DNA of 64,000 nt, from NCBI GenBank assembly GCA_017411835.1, contig JAFQPG010000002.1, positions 1-64,000 of the forward strand, given 5' to 3'. This DNA comes from Ruminococcus sp. Its GTDB lineage: Bacteria; Bacillota; Clostridia; Oscillospirales; Acutalibacteraceae. The notes beneath the pieces were generated by a model. It was not told the DNA's origin. It searched no databases and saw nothing but the letters and a program-made list of their open reading frames with translations. Positions 49,022 through 58,159 of this stretch are shown here, piece after piece (the stretch's first letter is position 1; the number at the start of each line of letters is the position of its first letter). The position numbers were made by a program, and so were the translations under genes.

Positions 49022-49328
49022 TAAGCTGTTGTCGTTACTCGGTCTGTGCAGACGCGCAGGAAAACTGGTGCTCGGCAACGACCCTGTTATCGATTCTATC
49101 AATCTTAAAAAAGCAAAGCTTGTGATAGTTGCTTGTGACTGTTCAAAAAACACCGCTAAAGGCGTTTTGAGCACAGCCCACAGATGCAACGTATGTGCAC
49201 ATGTTGTCCCATATACAAAAGACGACATCTCGTTAGCTGTCGGCAAATACTCAGCAGTTTTGAGTATATGCGATCAAGGCTTTGCAAAGAAAGCAGACAC
49301 ACTGATTTGTTCATTAAAGGAGGAATAA
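49014..49328 (+). CDS. rplGA: L7Ae-family ribosomal protein (YlxQ)
   Basis: A 104-residue member of the L7Ae/L30e family, likely binding kink-turn RNA. The start LLSLLGLCRRAGKLVLGNDPV and the SKNTAKGVLSTA region (conserved in YlxQ) are clear. It overlaps rnpM by eight bases and is followed by infB after three bases. AAGGAG lies in the rnpM coding sequence. Confidence 0.9.
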   Translation: MNDKLLSLLGLCRRAGKLVLGNDPVIDSINLKKAKLVIVACDCSKNTAKGVLSTAHRCNVCAHVVPYTKDDISLAVGKYSAVLSICDQGFAKKADTLICSLKEE

Positions 49329-49331
49329 CTC

Positions 49332-51713
49332 ATGGCTATGATGATTAAATATAAAGTCAAAGAGGTAGCAGCAGACTTAGACGTTACTGCTAAAGATGTT
49401 ATCGCGGTGCTTGAGCAGTACTGCAAGGTAACAAAGAAAACTATGACTTCCCTCGAGGAGTCTGAACTCGACGTAATTTTTGATTACTTTACTCAGAAAA
49501 ACGCTGTTGAAAACTTCAATGCATATTTTGCTGTAAGGGACAGAGCTATCGAAAAAGCAGAGCAGGAAATTGCACAGCGTAAGGAAGAAGAAAAGCGTAA
49601 GCGTGAGGAAGCAAAGGATAAGCTTCGTCCACAAGGCGCTAAAAAGGCAAACAAGACAGACACAAAGCAAGATACAAAACCTGCTGTAAAGCCTGAAAAG
49701 GTTGAAAAAGAGGTTGACCTCGAGTCTGAAATCAAGTCACGTCGCGGACAGGGCAGAGTTATCGATACATCTGCTGTTGTTGTAAACGTTGACAGATACA
49801 ACGAAAAATATGACCGTATGGCATTTGAAAAGGTTAAGAACGAAAATCAGATGTCATCTAAAAAGCAGAAAATCAAGAGCAATCAGCGTAACCGCCGTCA
49901 GGGCAAGCGTGAGACAGAAGCAGAGCGTTTAAAGCGTATTCAGGAAGAGCGTAAGGCTAAGCAGATGACAATTCAGATTCCTGAAGAAATCACCGTTTCT
50001 GAGCTTGCACTTCGACTCAAAGCAACGGTTGCAGAGGTTGTTAAAAAGGCATTCTTGATGGGTACAATGGTTACTCAAAACGATGTTGTTGACTTTGATA
50101 CTGCGACACTTATCGCGATGGAATTCCACGCAAAGGTAGAAAAAGAGGTTGTCGTTACTATCGAGGAGCGTATTATCGACGACAGCGAAGACGATGATGA
50201 GAACCTCATCGAGCGTGCACCTGTAGTTGTTGTTATGGGTCACGTTGACCATGGTAAAACATCATTGCTTGACTGTATCCGTAACGCCCACGTTACTGAC
50301 ACCGAGGCTGGCGGTATTACACAGCACATTGGTGCTTACAGAGTAAGAATTAACGACAGAGATATCACATTCCTTGATACACCGGGCCACGAAGCGTTTA
50401 CTACAATGCGTGCGCGTGGTGCACAGGTTACTGATATTGCTATCCTTGTTGTTGCTGCAGACGACGGTATTATGCCACAGACAGTTGAAGCTATTAACCA
50501 CGCTAAGGCTGCAGGCGTATCGGTTATCGTTGCTATCAATAAGATGGATAAGGTTGGCGCAAACCCTGAGCAGGTTAAGCAACAGCTTACAGAGTACGAA
50601 CTCATTCCTGAGGAATGGGGCGGTGACACACCTATCGTACCTGTTTCTGCTAAAACCCAGATGGGTGTTGATGAGCTGCTTGAAATGGTACTGCTCGTTG
50701 CAGATATGAAAGAATTAAAGGCTAACCCTGATCGTGCCGCTAAAGGTACAGTTATCGAGGCTCGTCTTGATAAGGGCAGAGGTCCTATCGCAACTATACT
50801 TGTACAAAACGGTACTTTAAGACAGGGTGATACCGTTGTTGCAGGTACTACTGTAGGTCACGTCAGAGCTATGCTCAACGACAAGGGCAAGAAAGTTAAA
50901 GAAGCAGGTCCGTCAGTTCCTGTTGAGATTACAGGTCTTTCTGATGTACCATCAGGCGGCGACATCTTCAACGTAGTATCTGACGAGCGTTTAGCTAGAG
51001 AACTCGTTGAGCAGAGAAAAGCAGCAATTAAGGAAGAGCAGTTTAACGCTCAGACTAAGGTTACACTTGATAACCTGTTTGACCAGATGAAGCTCGGCGA
51101 AGTTAAAGAACTCAAGATTATTGTTAAGGCTGACGTACAGGGTTCTGTAGAGGCAGTTAAGCAGTCACTTGAAAAGCTTTCAAATGAAGAAGTAAGAGTT
51201 AATATTATCCATGGTGCTGTTGGTGCAGTAAACGAATCTGACGTTATGCTTGCTAACGCATCAAATGCTATCATCGTTGGCTTTAACGTTAGACCTGACG
51301 CAACTGCTCAGGCAAATGCAGAGCGTGATGGCGTAGATATGCGTATGTATAGAATTATCTACGATTGTATCGAAGAGATTGAATCTGCTATGAAGGGTAT
51401 GCTTGCTCCAAAAACAAGAGAAGTTATCCTCGGTACAGCAGAAGTCAGAAACATCATCCGCATCAAGTCTGTTGGTAATATCGCAGGTTCTTATGTTAAG
51501 AGCGGTAAAATCCAGCGTGGTGCAGGCGTGAGAGTAGTTCGAGACGGTATCATCATCGCTGACGATAAAATCGATTCACTCCAGCGTTTCAAGGACTCTG
51601 TAAAAGAGGTTAACGAGGGCTACGAGTGCGGTATCGGTCTTGAGAAATACGCTGATATTAAAGAAGGCGATATCTTCGAGGTATTCACAATCGAAGAGTA
51701 TCGTGAGGACTAA
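49332..51713 (+). CDS. infB: Translation initiation factor IF-2
   Basis: A 793-residue GTPase that places initiator tRNA on the 30S subunit. The N-terminal region is charged and low-complexity (about 75-200). The G domain has [12 protein letters not shown] (about 301), DTPGHEAF (about 347) and NKMDK (about 403). Domains II-IV follow, with the C-terminal initiator-tRNA-binding part complete. AAGGAGGAA lies eight bases before the ATG. Length and order are typical of Clostridia. Confidence 0.98.
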   Translation: MAMMIKYKVKEVAADLDVTAKDVIAVLEQYCKVTKKTMTSLEESELDVIFDYFTQKNAVENFNAYFAVRDRAIEKAEQEIAQRKEEEKRKREEAKDKLRPQGAKKANKTDTKQDTKPAVKPEKVEKEVDLESEIKSRRGQGRVIDTSAVVVNVDRYNEKYDRMAFEKVKNENQMSSKKQKIKSNQRNRRQGKRETEAERLKRIQEERKAKQMTIQIPEEITVSELALRLKATVAEVVKKAFLMGTMVTQNDVVDFDTATLIAMEFHAKVEKEVVVTIEERIIDDSEDDDENLIERAPVVVVMGHVDHGKTSLLDCIRNAHVTDTEAGGITQHIGAYRVRINDRDITFLDTPGHEAFTTMRARGAQVTDIAILVVAADDGIMPQTVEAINHAKAAGVSVIVAINKMDKVGANPEQVKQQLTEYELIPEEWGGDTPIVPVSAKTQMGVDELLEMVLLVADMKELKANPDRAAKGTVIEARLDKGRGPIATILVQNGTLRQGDTVVAGTTVGHVRAMLNDKGKKVKEAGPSVPVEITGLSDVPSGGDIFNVVSDERLARELVEQRKAAIKEEQFNAQTKVTLDNLFDQMKLGEVKELKIIVKADVQGSVEAVKQSLEKLSNEEVRVNIIHGAVGAVNESDVMLANASNAIIVGFNVRPDATAQANAERDGVDMRMYRIIYDCIEEIESAMKGMLAPKTREVILGTAEVRNIIRIKSVGNIAGSYVKSGKIQRGAGVRVVRDGIIIADDKIDSLQRFKDSVKEVNEGYECGIGLEKYADIKEGDIFEVFTIEEYRED

Positions 51714-51728
51714 TAGAAGGTTTTAACT

Positions 51729-52106
51729 ATGGCTAATCATAAAATAGGACGTACAACCGAAGACATCAAGCGCGAGCTTACGGCGATTTTCCGTGAGCTC
51801 AAAGACCCGCGCGTGACAGAGGTTTTTCTCTCTATCGTGCGTGTTGAGGTGACAAACGACCTTTCTTACTGCACCGTTTATGTCAGTGCGCTTGAGGGTT
51901 TAGAGAAAGCAAAGGGTGCGTGCAAGGGGCTTGACTCTGCATCAGGCTATATAAGACGCGAGCTGGGTCACAGACTAAAGCTAAGACACGTGCCTTCGCT
52001 TATTTTTACTGCTACCGATTCTATCGAGTACAGTGCTGAAATATCGAGAATTTTAAATTCTCTTGATATTAAGGAGAATGACAATGAGGATGATAACGCT
52101 GACTGA
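51729..52106 (+). CDS. rbfA: Ribosome-binding factor A
   Basis: A 125-residue KH-like factor for 30S maturation and cold growth. It contains the family segments LKDPRVTEVFLSIVRVEVTND and SASGYIRRELGHRLKLRHVPSL. AGAAGG precedes the ATG. The last 23 bases overlap the start of nrnA, implying translational coupling. Confidence 0.96.
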   Translation: MANHKIGRTTEDIKRELTAIFRELKDPRVTEVFLSIVRVEVTNDLSYCTVYVSALEGLEKAKGACKGLDSASGYIRRELGHRLKLRHVPSLIFTATDSIEYSAEISRILNSLDIKENDNEDDNAD

Positions 52107-53031
52107 AGCGGCAACCTTACTTAATGAAAACGACAATTTTCATATACTGACACACCGTTATCCTGACGGGGATACCTTAGGCTCTGCGTTTGCACTATGT
52201 TATGCTTTGCGTACACTCGGTAAAAACGCTAACGTTAAAGTGTGTGGAAAAATTCCGAGCAAGTTTTCCTATCTTACCGAAAACTACTGTGAGCAGGACT
52301 TTGTTTGCGATTTTGTCGTGTCTGTAGATGTAGCGGCTTTGTCGCTTTTAGGCGAGCTTGAAGAAGAGTACAAGGAGCGCATCAATTTGTGTATTGATCA
52401 CCATGGGTCAAATTCGATGGTGGCTGATAACATCTGTGTTGATGCTTCCTGTGCTGCTGCTGCAGAGATTATCTACGTGCTGCTAAAAGCGATGAAGGTT
52501 GAGATTACCCGCGACATTGCAAATTGTATCTACACCGGCATTTCTACCGATACAGGCTGTTTCTGTTATACAAACACTACCGCCCAGACCCACCACATTG
52601 CGGCAGAAATCATTGATTTAGGTTGTGATTTTGCTCTGATTAACCGCATCAATTTTGAGACAAAAACACGTGCAAAGCTCAAAATGGAGCGTATGGTTTA
52701 TGATACTATGGAGTTTTACTGTGGAGGTAAGTGCGCGATTATATATACCACGCTTGCTATGCAAAAGGCTTTAGGTGCCGGCGACGACGAGATGGAGGGC
52801 TTAGCTTCGATTCCTCGTCAGATTGAGGGCGTAAAAATGGGTATTACTATGCGCGAAAAAGAAGACGGCACCTTTAAAGTTTCCGTTCGTACAAACGACG
52901 GAGTAAACGCGTCCGACTTCTGTGCTCATTTTGGCGGTGGCGGTCACGTTGCCGCATCGGGTTGTTCAATCAAAGGCGACTTAGCAACAGTAAAATACTT
53001 GCTTATTAAAGAAGCGGAAAAGCTGTTATGA
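52084..53031 (+). CDS. nrnA: DHH-family bifunctional oligoribonuclease/PAP phosphatase NrnA
   Basis: A 315-residue DHH/DHHA1 phosphoesterase that degrades nanoRNAs and can hydrolyse 3'-phosphoadenosine 5'-phosphate. Metal-binding motifs are ILTHRYPDGDTLGSAFAL (about 23-40), VSVDVAAL and DHHGSN (about 108). The DHHA1 motif near the C-terminus is FGGGGHVAASG. Of three clustered ATGs, 52084 is chosen for its seven-base spacing from AAGGAG. It overlaps rbfA by 23 bases and truB by four, its common place in Firmicutes. Confidence 0.94.
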   Translation: MRMITLTEAATLLNENDNFHILTHRYPDGDTLGSAFALCYALRTLGKNANVKVCGKIPSKFSYLTENYCEQDFVCDFVVSVDVAALSLLGELEEEYKERINLCIDHHGSNSMVADNICVDASCAAAAEIIYVLLKAMKVEITRDIANCIYTGISTDTGCFCYTNTTAQTHHIAAEIIDLGCDFALINRINFETKTRAKLKMERMVYDTMEFYCGGKCAIIYTTLAMQKALGAGDDEMEGLASIPRQIEGVKMGITMREKEDGTFKVSVRTNDGVNASDFCAHFGGGGHVAASGCSIKGDLATVKYLLIKEAEKLL

Positions 53032-53933
53032 ACGGTGTAATAGTAATTAACAAAGAGTCCCGCTTTACTTCCTTTGATGTTGTAGCGATTGTAAGGCGCA
53101 CATTAAACACGAAAAAAGTCGGGCACTGTGGAACGCTTGACCCGAATGCGACGGGCGTTTTGCCTGTGCTTGTCGGTAACGCTACTAAAGCGCAGGATAT
53201 TATACCAAATCACGATAAAGCTTATGTTGCTTCTTTTGAGCTTGGTCTAAGCTCTGATACCCTTGATATATGGGGAGAGGTACAAAAGCATAAAAAACCA
53301 CAGCTTACAAGAGCTCAGCTTGAAAAGGCGCTAAGCAATTTTGTCGGTGAGATAATGCAGACTCCGCCGATGTATTCTGCTGTGCAAAAAGACGGTGTCA
53401 GACTTTATGAGCTTGCACGAAAGGGCATCGAAATCGAGCGTGAGGCTAGACAAATCACGATTTACTCGCTTTCTTTAGACAGCTTTGACGAAAAGACTCA
53501 AAGCGGTACGCTTTCCGTTTCTTGCTCAAAGGGCACCTATATCCGTCAGTTGATTGCTGATATTGCAAATAGCTTTGGTACTACCGCTGTTATGACCGCT
53601 CTTGTGCGTACATCAGCGTGTGGCTTTACGCTTGAAAATGCTATTTCGCTTGATACACTCAAAGAGCTTAAAGAAAAAAACGAGGTTGAAAATCATCTGA
53701 TGTCGATTGAAAGCCTTTTTGTAGACTACAGCGAGCTTTTGGTGTCAGACAAGCAATCTCATCGTTTTAAAAACGGCAACCCGCTTGATATAAACCGCAC
53801 AGCACTTCGAGATAGTGCGGTAGAAAACGGTACGATTTTCAGAGTAAAAAGCGAGCAGGGCGAGTTTTTGGCTCTCGGTGTTGTTGATTTAGCAAAAGGT
53901 GTAATAAAAATTTACAAACATTTTGGCATATAA
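53028..53933 (+). CDS. truB: tRNA pseudouridine(55) synthase
   Basis: A 301-residue enzyme that makes pseudouridine 55 in the T-loop of tRNAs. The catalytic aspartate lies in HCGTLDPNATGVLPV (about 35-49); MYSAVQKDGVRLYELARKG and the SCSKGTYIRQLIADI segment are further hallmarks. It overlaps nrnA by four bases (ATGA). The common downstream partner ribF is absent, and the operon ends at the terminator at 53933-53970. Confidence 0.97.
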   Translation: MNGVIVINKESRFTSFDVVAIVRRTLNTKKVGHCGTLDPNATGVLPVLVGNATKAQDIIPNHDKAYVASFELGLSSDTLDIWGEVQKHKKPQLTRAQLEKALSNFVGEIMQTPPMYSAVQKDGVRLYELARKGIEIEREARQITIYSLSLDSFDEKTQSGTLSVSCSKGTYIRQLIADIANSFGTTAVMTALVRTSACGFTLENAISLDTLKELKEKNEVENHLMSIESLFVDYSELLVSDKQSHRFKNGNPLDINRTALRDSAVENGTIFRVKSEQGEFLALGVVDLAKGVIKIYKHFGI

Positions 53934-53970
53934 AAAGGCTCCCGAATTAAACCGGAAGCCTTTAATTTTT
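53933..53970. terminator. Bidirectional terminator after truB
   Basis: AAAGGCTCCCG (53934-53944) pairs with CGGAAGCCTTT (53953-53963) with one mismatch; T-rich sequence follows on both strands. It separates the convergent truB and DUF6062-like genes. Confidence 0.8.
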
Positions 53971-53973
53971 TAC

Positions 53974-54678
53974 TTATTTATCTTTTAAATGCACATCTTC
54001 TGATGTAAGGAATTTCACACTGCGCTCGACAGAGTCCTTGGAGTTTTTCCAGTCGCCTCCTGCGTTTCTATAGTCAAACATAGTAGTAAAGTGGGTGACA
54101 TCATCGTAAAGTGTGTCAAGGTAGTTTTTGCAAAGAGCGTTTGTGATTTCACAAAACTCTTTCATGTCCTTAGATTTTATACCGCCCTTTTTAATTGCAC
54201 CGCGGTGCAGTAGCTCGTAGTGGTTAAGGCACAAAAAATCCTGCTTTTTGAAAAGCTCTTTGAACTCTTCGTCAATACCAAACTGCACGTAAACGGTCGA
54301 GAGCAAATGCAAAATATCAGCGTCGATTCTATCGCAAACATAGCAGGAGTGCTTTGTGTTGCTTATTTTATCGAGCTGGGCTTTGCTCGGCTTTGCAGAC
54401 AGATTTGACGGGAGCATATTTTCTCTTATATAGTCAAGTCTTGTTTGCATCAAAAGTGCGTTTGATAATTTCGGACCCGTATTCATCATCATTTCGTAGT
54501 GGTGATGACAAAACCCCTTTTCGTTTGTGATAACCCTGATGTTAGGTGCCATCATTGCTGAGCCGGTAATATATTCGACGTACTGCTCCTCAACGAGCTT
54601 TTTCATACGGCATATAGGACAGCCGTCGGTTTCTTTAAATATGTCATTAATCGGAATAGTGCAGATGTTTTCTTTCAC
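53974..54678 (-). CDS. Cysteine/histidine-rich DUF6062-like protein
   Basis: A 234-residue cytoplasmic protein with paired metal-ligand-like motifs: CPICR (about 20) with GFCHHHYEM (about 56), and SCYVCDRID (about 111) with FLCLNHYELL (about 150). This pattern fits the DUF6062 family, of unknown function, which may bind zinc. The start is a GTG at 54678, with TTGGAG eight bases upstream. A divergent extended -10 promoter (54710-54718) serves it, back to back with that of the OGG gene. No enzyme activity is suggested by the sequence. Confidence 0.72.
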   Translation of the reverse strand: MKENICTIPINDIFKETDGCPICRMKKLVEEQYVEYITGSAMMAPNIRVITNEKGFCHHHYEMMMNTGPKLSNALLMQTRLDYIRENMLPSNLSAKPSKAQLDKISNTKHSCYVCDRIDADILHLLSTVYVQFGIDEEFKELFKKQDFLCLNHYELLHRGAIKKGGIKSKDMKEFCEITNALCKNYLDTLYDDVTHFTTMFDYRNAGGDWKNSKDSVERSVKFLTSEDVHLKDK

Positions 54679-54709
54679 GCTATCAACTCCAATATTTAGC
54701 TTATTACTA

Positions 54710-54718
54710 ATTATAGCA
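54710..54718 (-). promoter_or_regulatory. Extended -10 promoter of the DUF6062-like gene
   Basis: On the minus strand TGCTATAAT is a perfect extended -10; no clear -35 is present. Confidence 0.55.
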
Positions 54719-54733
54719 TAAATTTTTGTGTTG

Positions 54734-54742
54734 TGGTATAAT
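54734..54742 (+). promoter_or_regulatory. Extended -10 promoter of the OGG gene
   Basis: TGGTATAAT is a perfect extended -10, 16 bases from the divergent one. The leader to the ATG at 54773 is about 24 bases. Confidence 0.55.
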
Positions 54743-54772
54743 GTTTTTAGATTTATTTTAAGGACAGATTTT

Positions 54773-55591
54773 ATGGGTACAGTAATTTTTAAAGATGTAT
54801 ATCCGTTTTCTCTTGAGCAAACGCTTGACTGCGGTCAGAGCTTTCGCTGGAGCAAAAACGATGACGGCAGCTTTACGGGCGTCGTAAAAAATAAAGTGGC
54901 TACAGTTTCATACGAAAACTCTACATTAACAGTCTTGCAAAACGGCAAAGCAGATGAAAAGCTGTGGCGTGAGTATTTCGACCTTGACTTGGATTACGGC
55001 GGTATAAAGGAAAAGCTGTCAAAGATGCACCCTGTTTTAGAAGAAGCATCAAGCTATGCAGGCGGTATCCGTATTTTAAATCAGGAGCCTTTCGAAGCAC
55101 TTATCACGTTTATTATATCCCAAAATAATAACATCTCCCGCATCAAAGGTATTGTAGAAAGATTGTGTGAAAATTTCGGAGAAAAGATAGACGACACACA
55201 TTTTGCTTTCCCTACCCCTGAGCGTTTAGCGTCTTTGTCGGTTGACGACTTAGCGCCGATTCGTGCGGGCTTTCGTCACAGATATATAATAGATGCGGCT
55301 AAAAGGGTGCAAAGAAAAGAAATCGACCTTGAGTCTTTGCGCATAAAGGACTACGCAGATGCGCAAAAAGAGCTGATGAAAATCACGGGAGTTGGCGTAA
55401 AGGTTGCCGACTGTGTACTGCTTTATGGTTTGCACCGACTCGAGTCTTTTCCGCTTGATGTATGGATGAAGCGTGCGCTTAAAGTACTGTTTGATGGTAT
55501 GAAGGGCGACGAGTTTGGACAGTTTGGCGGTATTGCTCAGCAGTATATTTTCCACTACTCACGTATGCACAAAGAGCTTTTTAACGACTAA
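54773..55591 (+). CDS. 8-oxoguanine DNA glycosylase (OGG1 type)
   Basis: A 272-residue base-excision enzyme that removes 8-oxoguanine from DNA. The N-terminal OGG domain contains LEQTLDCGQSFRWSK (about 13-27). The helix-hairpin-helix GVGVKVADCVLLYGL carries the catalytic lysine (about 206), and SFPLDVWMKRAL supplies the catalytic aspartate. No Fe-S cluster cysteines follow, as expected for OGG1. The start at 54773 has AAGGAC upstream. With nth at 3768 it gives this obligate anaerobe two oxidative-damage glycosylases in one window. Confidence 0.93.
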   Translation: MGTVIFKDVYPFSLEQTLDCGQSFRWSKNDDGSFTGVVKNKVATVSYENSTLTVLQNGKADEKLWREYFDLDLDYGGIKEKLSKMHPVLEEASSYAGGIRILNQEPFEALITFIISQNNNISRIKGIVERLCENFGEKIDDTHFAFPTPERLASLSVDDLAPIRAGFRHRYIIDAAKRVQRKEIDLESLRIKDYADAQKELMKITGVGVKVADCVLLYGLHRLESFPLDVWMKRALKVLFDGMKGDEFGQFGGIAQQYIFHYSRMHKELFND

Positions 55592-55645
55592 ATTTTTATA
55601 CATAAAATCTCATCTTGAGGCAAAACTATAATCGAGGTGAGATTA

Positions 55646-56071
55646 ATGGATGACGAAAAAATGCTTAACCTGATTGCTAAAAACGCTGAGATGGGAGTTA
55701 TCGGCATTGATGCCGTAAAAGATTATGCAAGCTCTGATAAATTTAAAAAGGAGCTAAGTAATCAGCGCGAGGAGTACAACAAGATTTACAAAAGTGCTCA
55801 CAATATGCTCACGGAGGCGGGCTGTGATGTCGAGCACCCTAACGCCATGGCAAAGATGTCGACGGAGATGATGAGCAGAATGAAAACCATGACTGACCAT
55901 TCTGACTCTAAAATTGCTGAAATGATGTTGCAGGGTAGCGCAATGGGCGTTGCAAAGGTTATTAAAAATGCTAACGAGTATAACGGTGGCAACGAGGATA
56001 TAGAAGACTTAGCCCAAAAGCTTAGACAAACCGAAGAATACAATATCGAAAATATGAAGCATTATCTATAG
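55646..56071 (+). CDS. Hypothetical helical protein
   Basis: A 141-residue soluble, mostly helical protein, rich in Met, Lys and Glu, with regular charged helices (about 4-25, 35-58, 65-80, 85-110 and 120-141) that could form a ferritin-like or DUF2383-like bundle. I cannot assign it. GAGGTGA precedes the ATG at 55646, and a TATAAT lies at 55627-55632, so close to the start that the ribosome-binding site would lie right at the transcript 5' end. A longer reading from 55637 is less likely. Confidence 0.6.
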   Translation: MDDEKMLNLIAKNAEMGVIGIDAVKDYASSDKFKKELSNQREEYNKIYKSAHNMLTEAGCDVEHPNAMAKMSTEMMSRMKTMTDHSDSKIAEMMLQGSAMGVAKVIKNANEYNGGNEDIEDLAQKLRQTEEYNIENMKHYL

Positions 56072-56072
56072 T

Positions 56073-56104
56073 AAAAAGCCTGTCAAATAGACAGGCTTTT
56101 TTAT
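56073..56104. terminator. Bidirectional terminator
   Basis: AAAAGCCTGTC (56074-56084) pairs perfectly with GACAGGCTTTT (56090-56100), with A and T runs on each side. It separates two convergent genes. Confidence 0.92.
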
Positions 56105-57093
56105 TAGTCCACAATTTGAGCACACAGATCTACTGTGTAGTCATATACTTCATAAACTTCATAGCTTTCATCTTCAGGTGAGTCAATATAATAGTTCTCA
56201 CCGGTAAAGGAATGTATCTCTTTAGTACCGATTATTTCGCAGTCGGCTTTCAGCTTGAGAGTTTTTGTTTTTGTTTTTCCGTTTTCAAATTCTACAGTAA
56301 CATAAATTTCTGTATCTTTGTACATCTCATTTAAAAAGTTCTCAAAGGTTGCTTCAAAATACTCCTCGTCCTCCATTTCCTGTTTGTCAGGTTGGAGTAC
56401 GGAAAGGTTCAGAAGATTTTCCAGTAATGGCTTTTCAATTTCAGCATTATAATCGTGGAGTACATTCATTGTAACCCAGTCACCTTCGTAATATTTTCCT
56501 ATAGGTGTTAACTGGTTAGCATATTCAAAAGTTATAGTATCGAGATATTCATATTCATTAGACGTTGCAAATTTGTAGTTATCAGTTTTGCCTGTGTAGT
56601 CAGTCACTCTGTACATAACATTCTGACTGACTTCAAATATTCCGTTATTTAAATCAAAGGTAACCTTTTTAATGTTTTCACCATCTACATTAAGACAGAA
56701 GAAAGCGGTGTTTTCTATCTGTGGATTATCAGTAGTTTCTGTTGTAGATTGGGGAATCGATGTTATCTCTGACAAGTCAATTCCTATAAAACCTGCTTGT
56801 GATGCTGAAATGTTTGCTATCGGTGTAAAATCTTCGGAAGATAAAACATTTGAGTTGTCAGCAGTGGCTGCTCCTGCTGAGATTATAAAGTTGTTCTGCT
56901 TAGTTGTTATAGATGGCAAAAATACTATAGAAATCGCTATTATTACTGCAAGTGATGCGGCAATAAGAGAGATTACTTTTGAATTTGATTTCCTTGACTT
57001 ATTTTTAGCGGTTGTGCTAAGCAGTTGTATAGTTTCTTGTTTAAAGCTATCGCTGGCTTTTATTTTATTTAGCGCTTTTTTGTAGTTATCCAT
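56104..57093 (-). CDS. Putative membrane anti-sigma-like regulator of ECF module 2
   Basis: A 329-residue single-pass protein. The cytoplasmic part (1-40, MDNYKKALNKIKASDS) precedes one helix (about 41-62) and a large acidic outer domain (about 65-329), which resembles the layout of the protein at 4987-5862. The shared patches (DNYK near the start, FIISAGAA after the helix) support common descent, but the outer domains differ in length and sequence. The gene overlaps the sigma gene by eight bases. The anti-sigma role is inferred from topology and coupling; there is no zinc motif. Confidence 0.65.
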   Translation of the reverse strand: MDNYKKALNKIKASDSFKQETIQLLSTTAKNKSRKSNSKVISLIAASLAVIIAISIVFLPSITTKQNNFIISAGAATADNSNVLSSEDFTPIANISASQAGFIGIDLSEITSIPQSTTETTDNPQIENTAFFCLNVDGENIKKVTFDLNNGIFEVSQNVMYRVTDYTGKTDNYKFATSNEYEYLDTITFEYANQLTPIGKYYEGDWVTMNVLHDYNAEIEKPLLENLLNLSVLQPDKQEMEDEEYFEATFENFLNEMYKDTEIYVTVEFENGKTKTKTLKLKADCEIIGTKEIHSFTGENYYIDSPEDESYEVYEVYDYTVDLCAQIVD

Positions 57094-57577
57094 AGTTATC
57101 CTCCTTTAGCAAATGTTTTAGTTTTTCTCGTGCACGCTTTAGTTGAGAGGTTATGGTTCCTGTTGTGGTGCCCATTATTTTTGCAATTTCTTTTGCGGTA
57201 TAACCATCAAAGTAGTGTAGATATATTACATCTCTATATTTTGGAGGAAGAGAGCTTATTTCTTTTAGTACACTGCGTTCTTCAATAGTAAAAATGGGTT
57301 CGTTTTCGTTTCTATAAATCTCATCTAGATAAACGATATCTGTTTGCTTTTTCTTGCGAAAAAAAGAATGACATCGGTTTATTGTAGCTCGTATTATGTA
57401 AGCTTTTTCATATTCACAGTCAAATTCACTGAAATCTTTCTGCATCAAGCCAATAAAAACCTCCTGTGCTAAATCTTCTGCATCGTGCATATTGCCTGTA
57501 TGCTGATAGGCAATTCTGAGTATGGTGTCCGAGTAAGTGTTTATTATTCTGATTAAATCGCGATTATCAGGTTTCAT
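57086..57577 (-). CDS. ECF-type RNA polymerase sigma factor (module 2)
   Basis: A 163-residue ECF factor. Region 2 is at about 8-80 (DAEDLAQEVFIGLMQ, TINRCHSFFRKKKQ). Region 4 is at about 103-155 (LPPKYRDVIYLHYFDGYTAKEIAKIMGTTTGTITSQ). AAAGGAGGGG before 57577 defines the start; a reading from 57610 would cover that site. It overlaps its probable anti-sigma by eight bases. The upstream gap holds two direct copies of a 12-base element (57610-57685) that might be promoter parts recognised by this factor. Confidence 0.88.
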   Translation of the reverse strand: MKPDNRDLIRIINTYSDTILRIAYQHTGNMHDAEDLAQEVFIGLMQKDFSEFDCEYEKAYIIRATINRCHSFFRKKKQTDIVYLDEIYRNENEPIFTIEERSVLKEISSLPPKYRDVIYLHYFDGYTAKEIAKIMGTTTGTITSQLKRAREKLKHLLKEDNYG

Positions 57578-57609
57578 GATAATACCCCTCCTTTCACCAT
57601 TAAAACGCA

Positions 57610-57685
57610 AAAATCAACTCAATTGTGGCACAAGTATAAAATTTTAAAAAATGTTGTTATATATAATTATGTGAAAATCAACTCA
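57610..57685 (-). repeat. Direct repeats upstream of ECF module 2
   Basis: The 12-base sequence TGAGTTGATTTT (minus strand) occurs at 57621-57610 and again at 57685-57674, 64 bases apart. Both point towards the sigma gene. Together with the T-rich surroundings they might be -35-like boxes or regulator sites. No -10 can be assigned with confidence. Confidence 0.4.
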
Positions 57686-57810
57686 TAGCGGCTCTATTTT
57701 ACCTATTATAGCATATATTTGGGCTAAGCAGGTTTTAACAGACACTAAGAATTTACTTATGGAAATTGTTTAAATTTTTGTGTTCGGGGCTTTATATCGC
57801 CAAAAAATGA

Positions 57811-57839
57811 TTGAAAAAGTTATTTTGATATGCTATAGT
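57811..57839 (+). promoter_or_regulatory. Promoter of the 79-residue membrane protein gene
   Basis: TTGAAA (57811-57816) and TATAGT (57834-57839) are separated by 17 bases with a TGC extension. Confidence 0.7.
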
Positions 57840-57875
57840 ACATATACTTTAATTATTTAAGGTAGGTTCAGTTAA

Positions 57876-58115
57876 ATGAAGAAAAGCAAAAAGAAGGCAT
57901 TGCTTACTTCACTTATCGCATCGCTGATTTTACTCGTTATTGCGGTTGTGGGTACGTTGCTGTTTGACTATTATATGAAATATATTGAGTTTGATTTAGT
58001 CGGTATGATTGTCGGCCATATTATCGGGTTTTTGGTTTTATTTTTTATTATCTACAGATACGAGTCAAAAGACGATGAGTTTGACGAACAACATAAAGAC
58101 CACAATATTTTTTAG
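57876..58115 (+). CDS. Small two-helix membrane protein
   Basis: A 79-residue protein with a very basic N-terminus (MKKSKKKALL), two predicted helices (about 10-30 and 40-60) and an acidic, His-containing tail (KDDEFDEQHKDHNIF). I recognise no family. AAGGTAGG precedes the ATG, and it has its own promoter and terminator (58124-58157), so it is a single-gene unit. Confidence 0.6.
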   Translation: MKKSKKKALLTSLIASLILLVIAVVGTLLFDYYMKYIEFDLVGMIVGHIIGFLVLFFIIYRYESKDDEFDEQHKDHNIF

Positions 58116-58123
58116 TACACATC

Positions 58124-58157
58124 AAAAAAGCTCAGGCAGTTTTGCCTGAGCTTTTTA
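58124..58157. terminator. Bidirectional terminator
   Basis: AAAAAGCTCAGGC (58125-58137) pairs with GCCTGAGCTTTTT (58144-58156) around AGTTTT. It separates the convergent small membrane gene and the DUF1015 gene. Confidence 0.92.
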
Positions 58158-58159
58158 TA

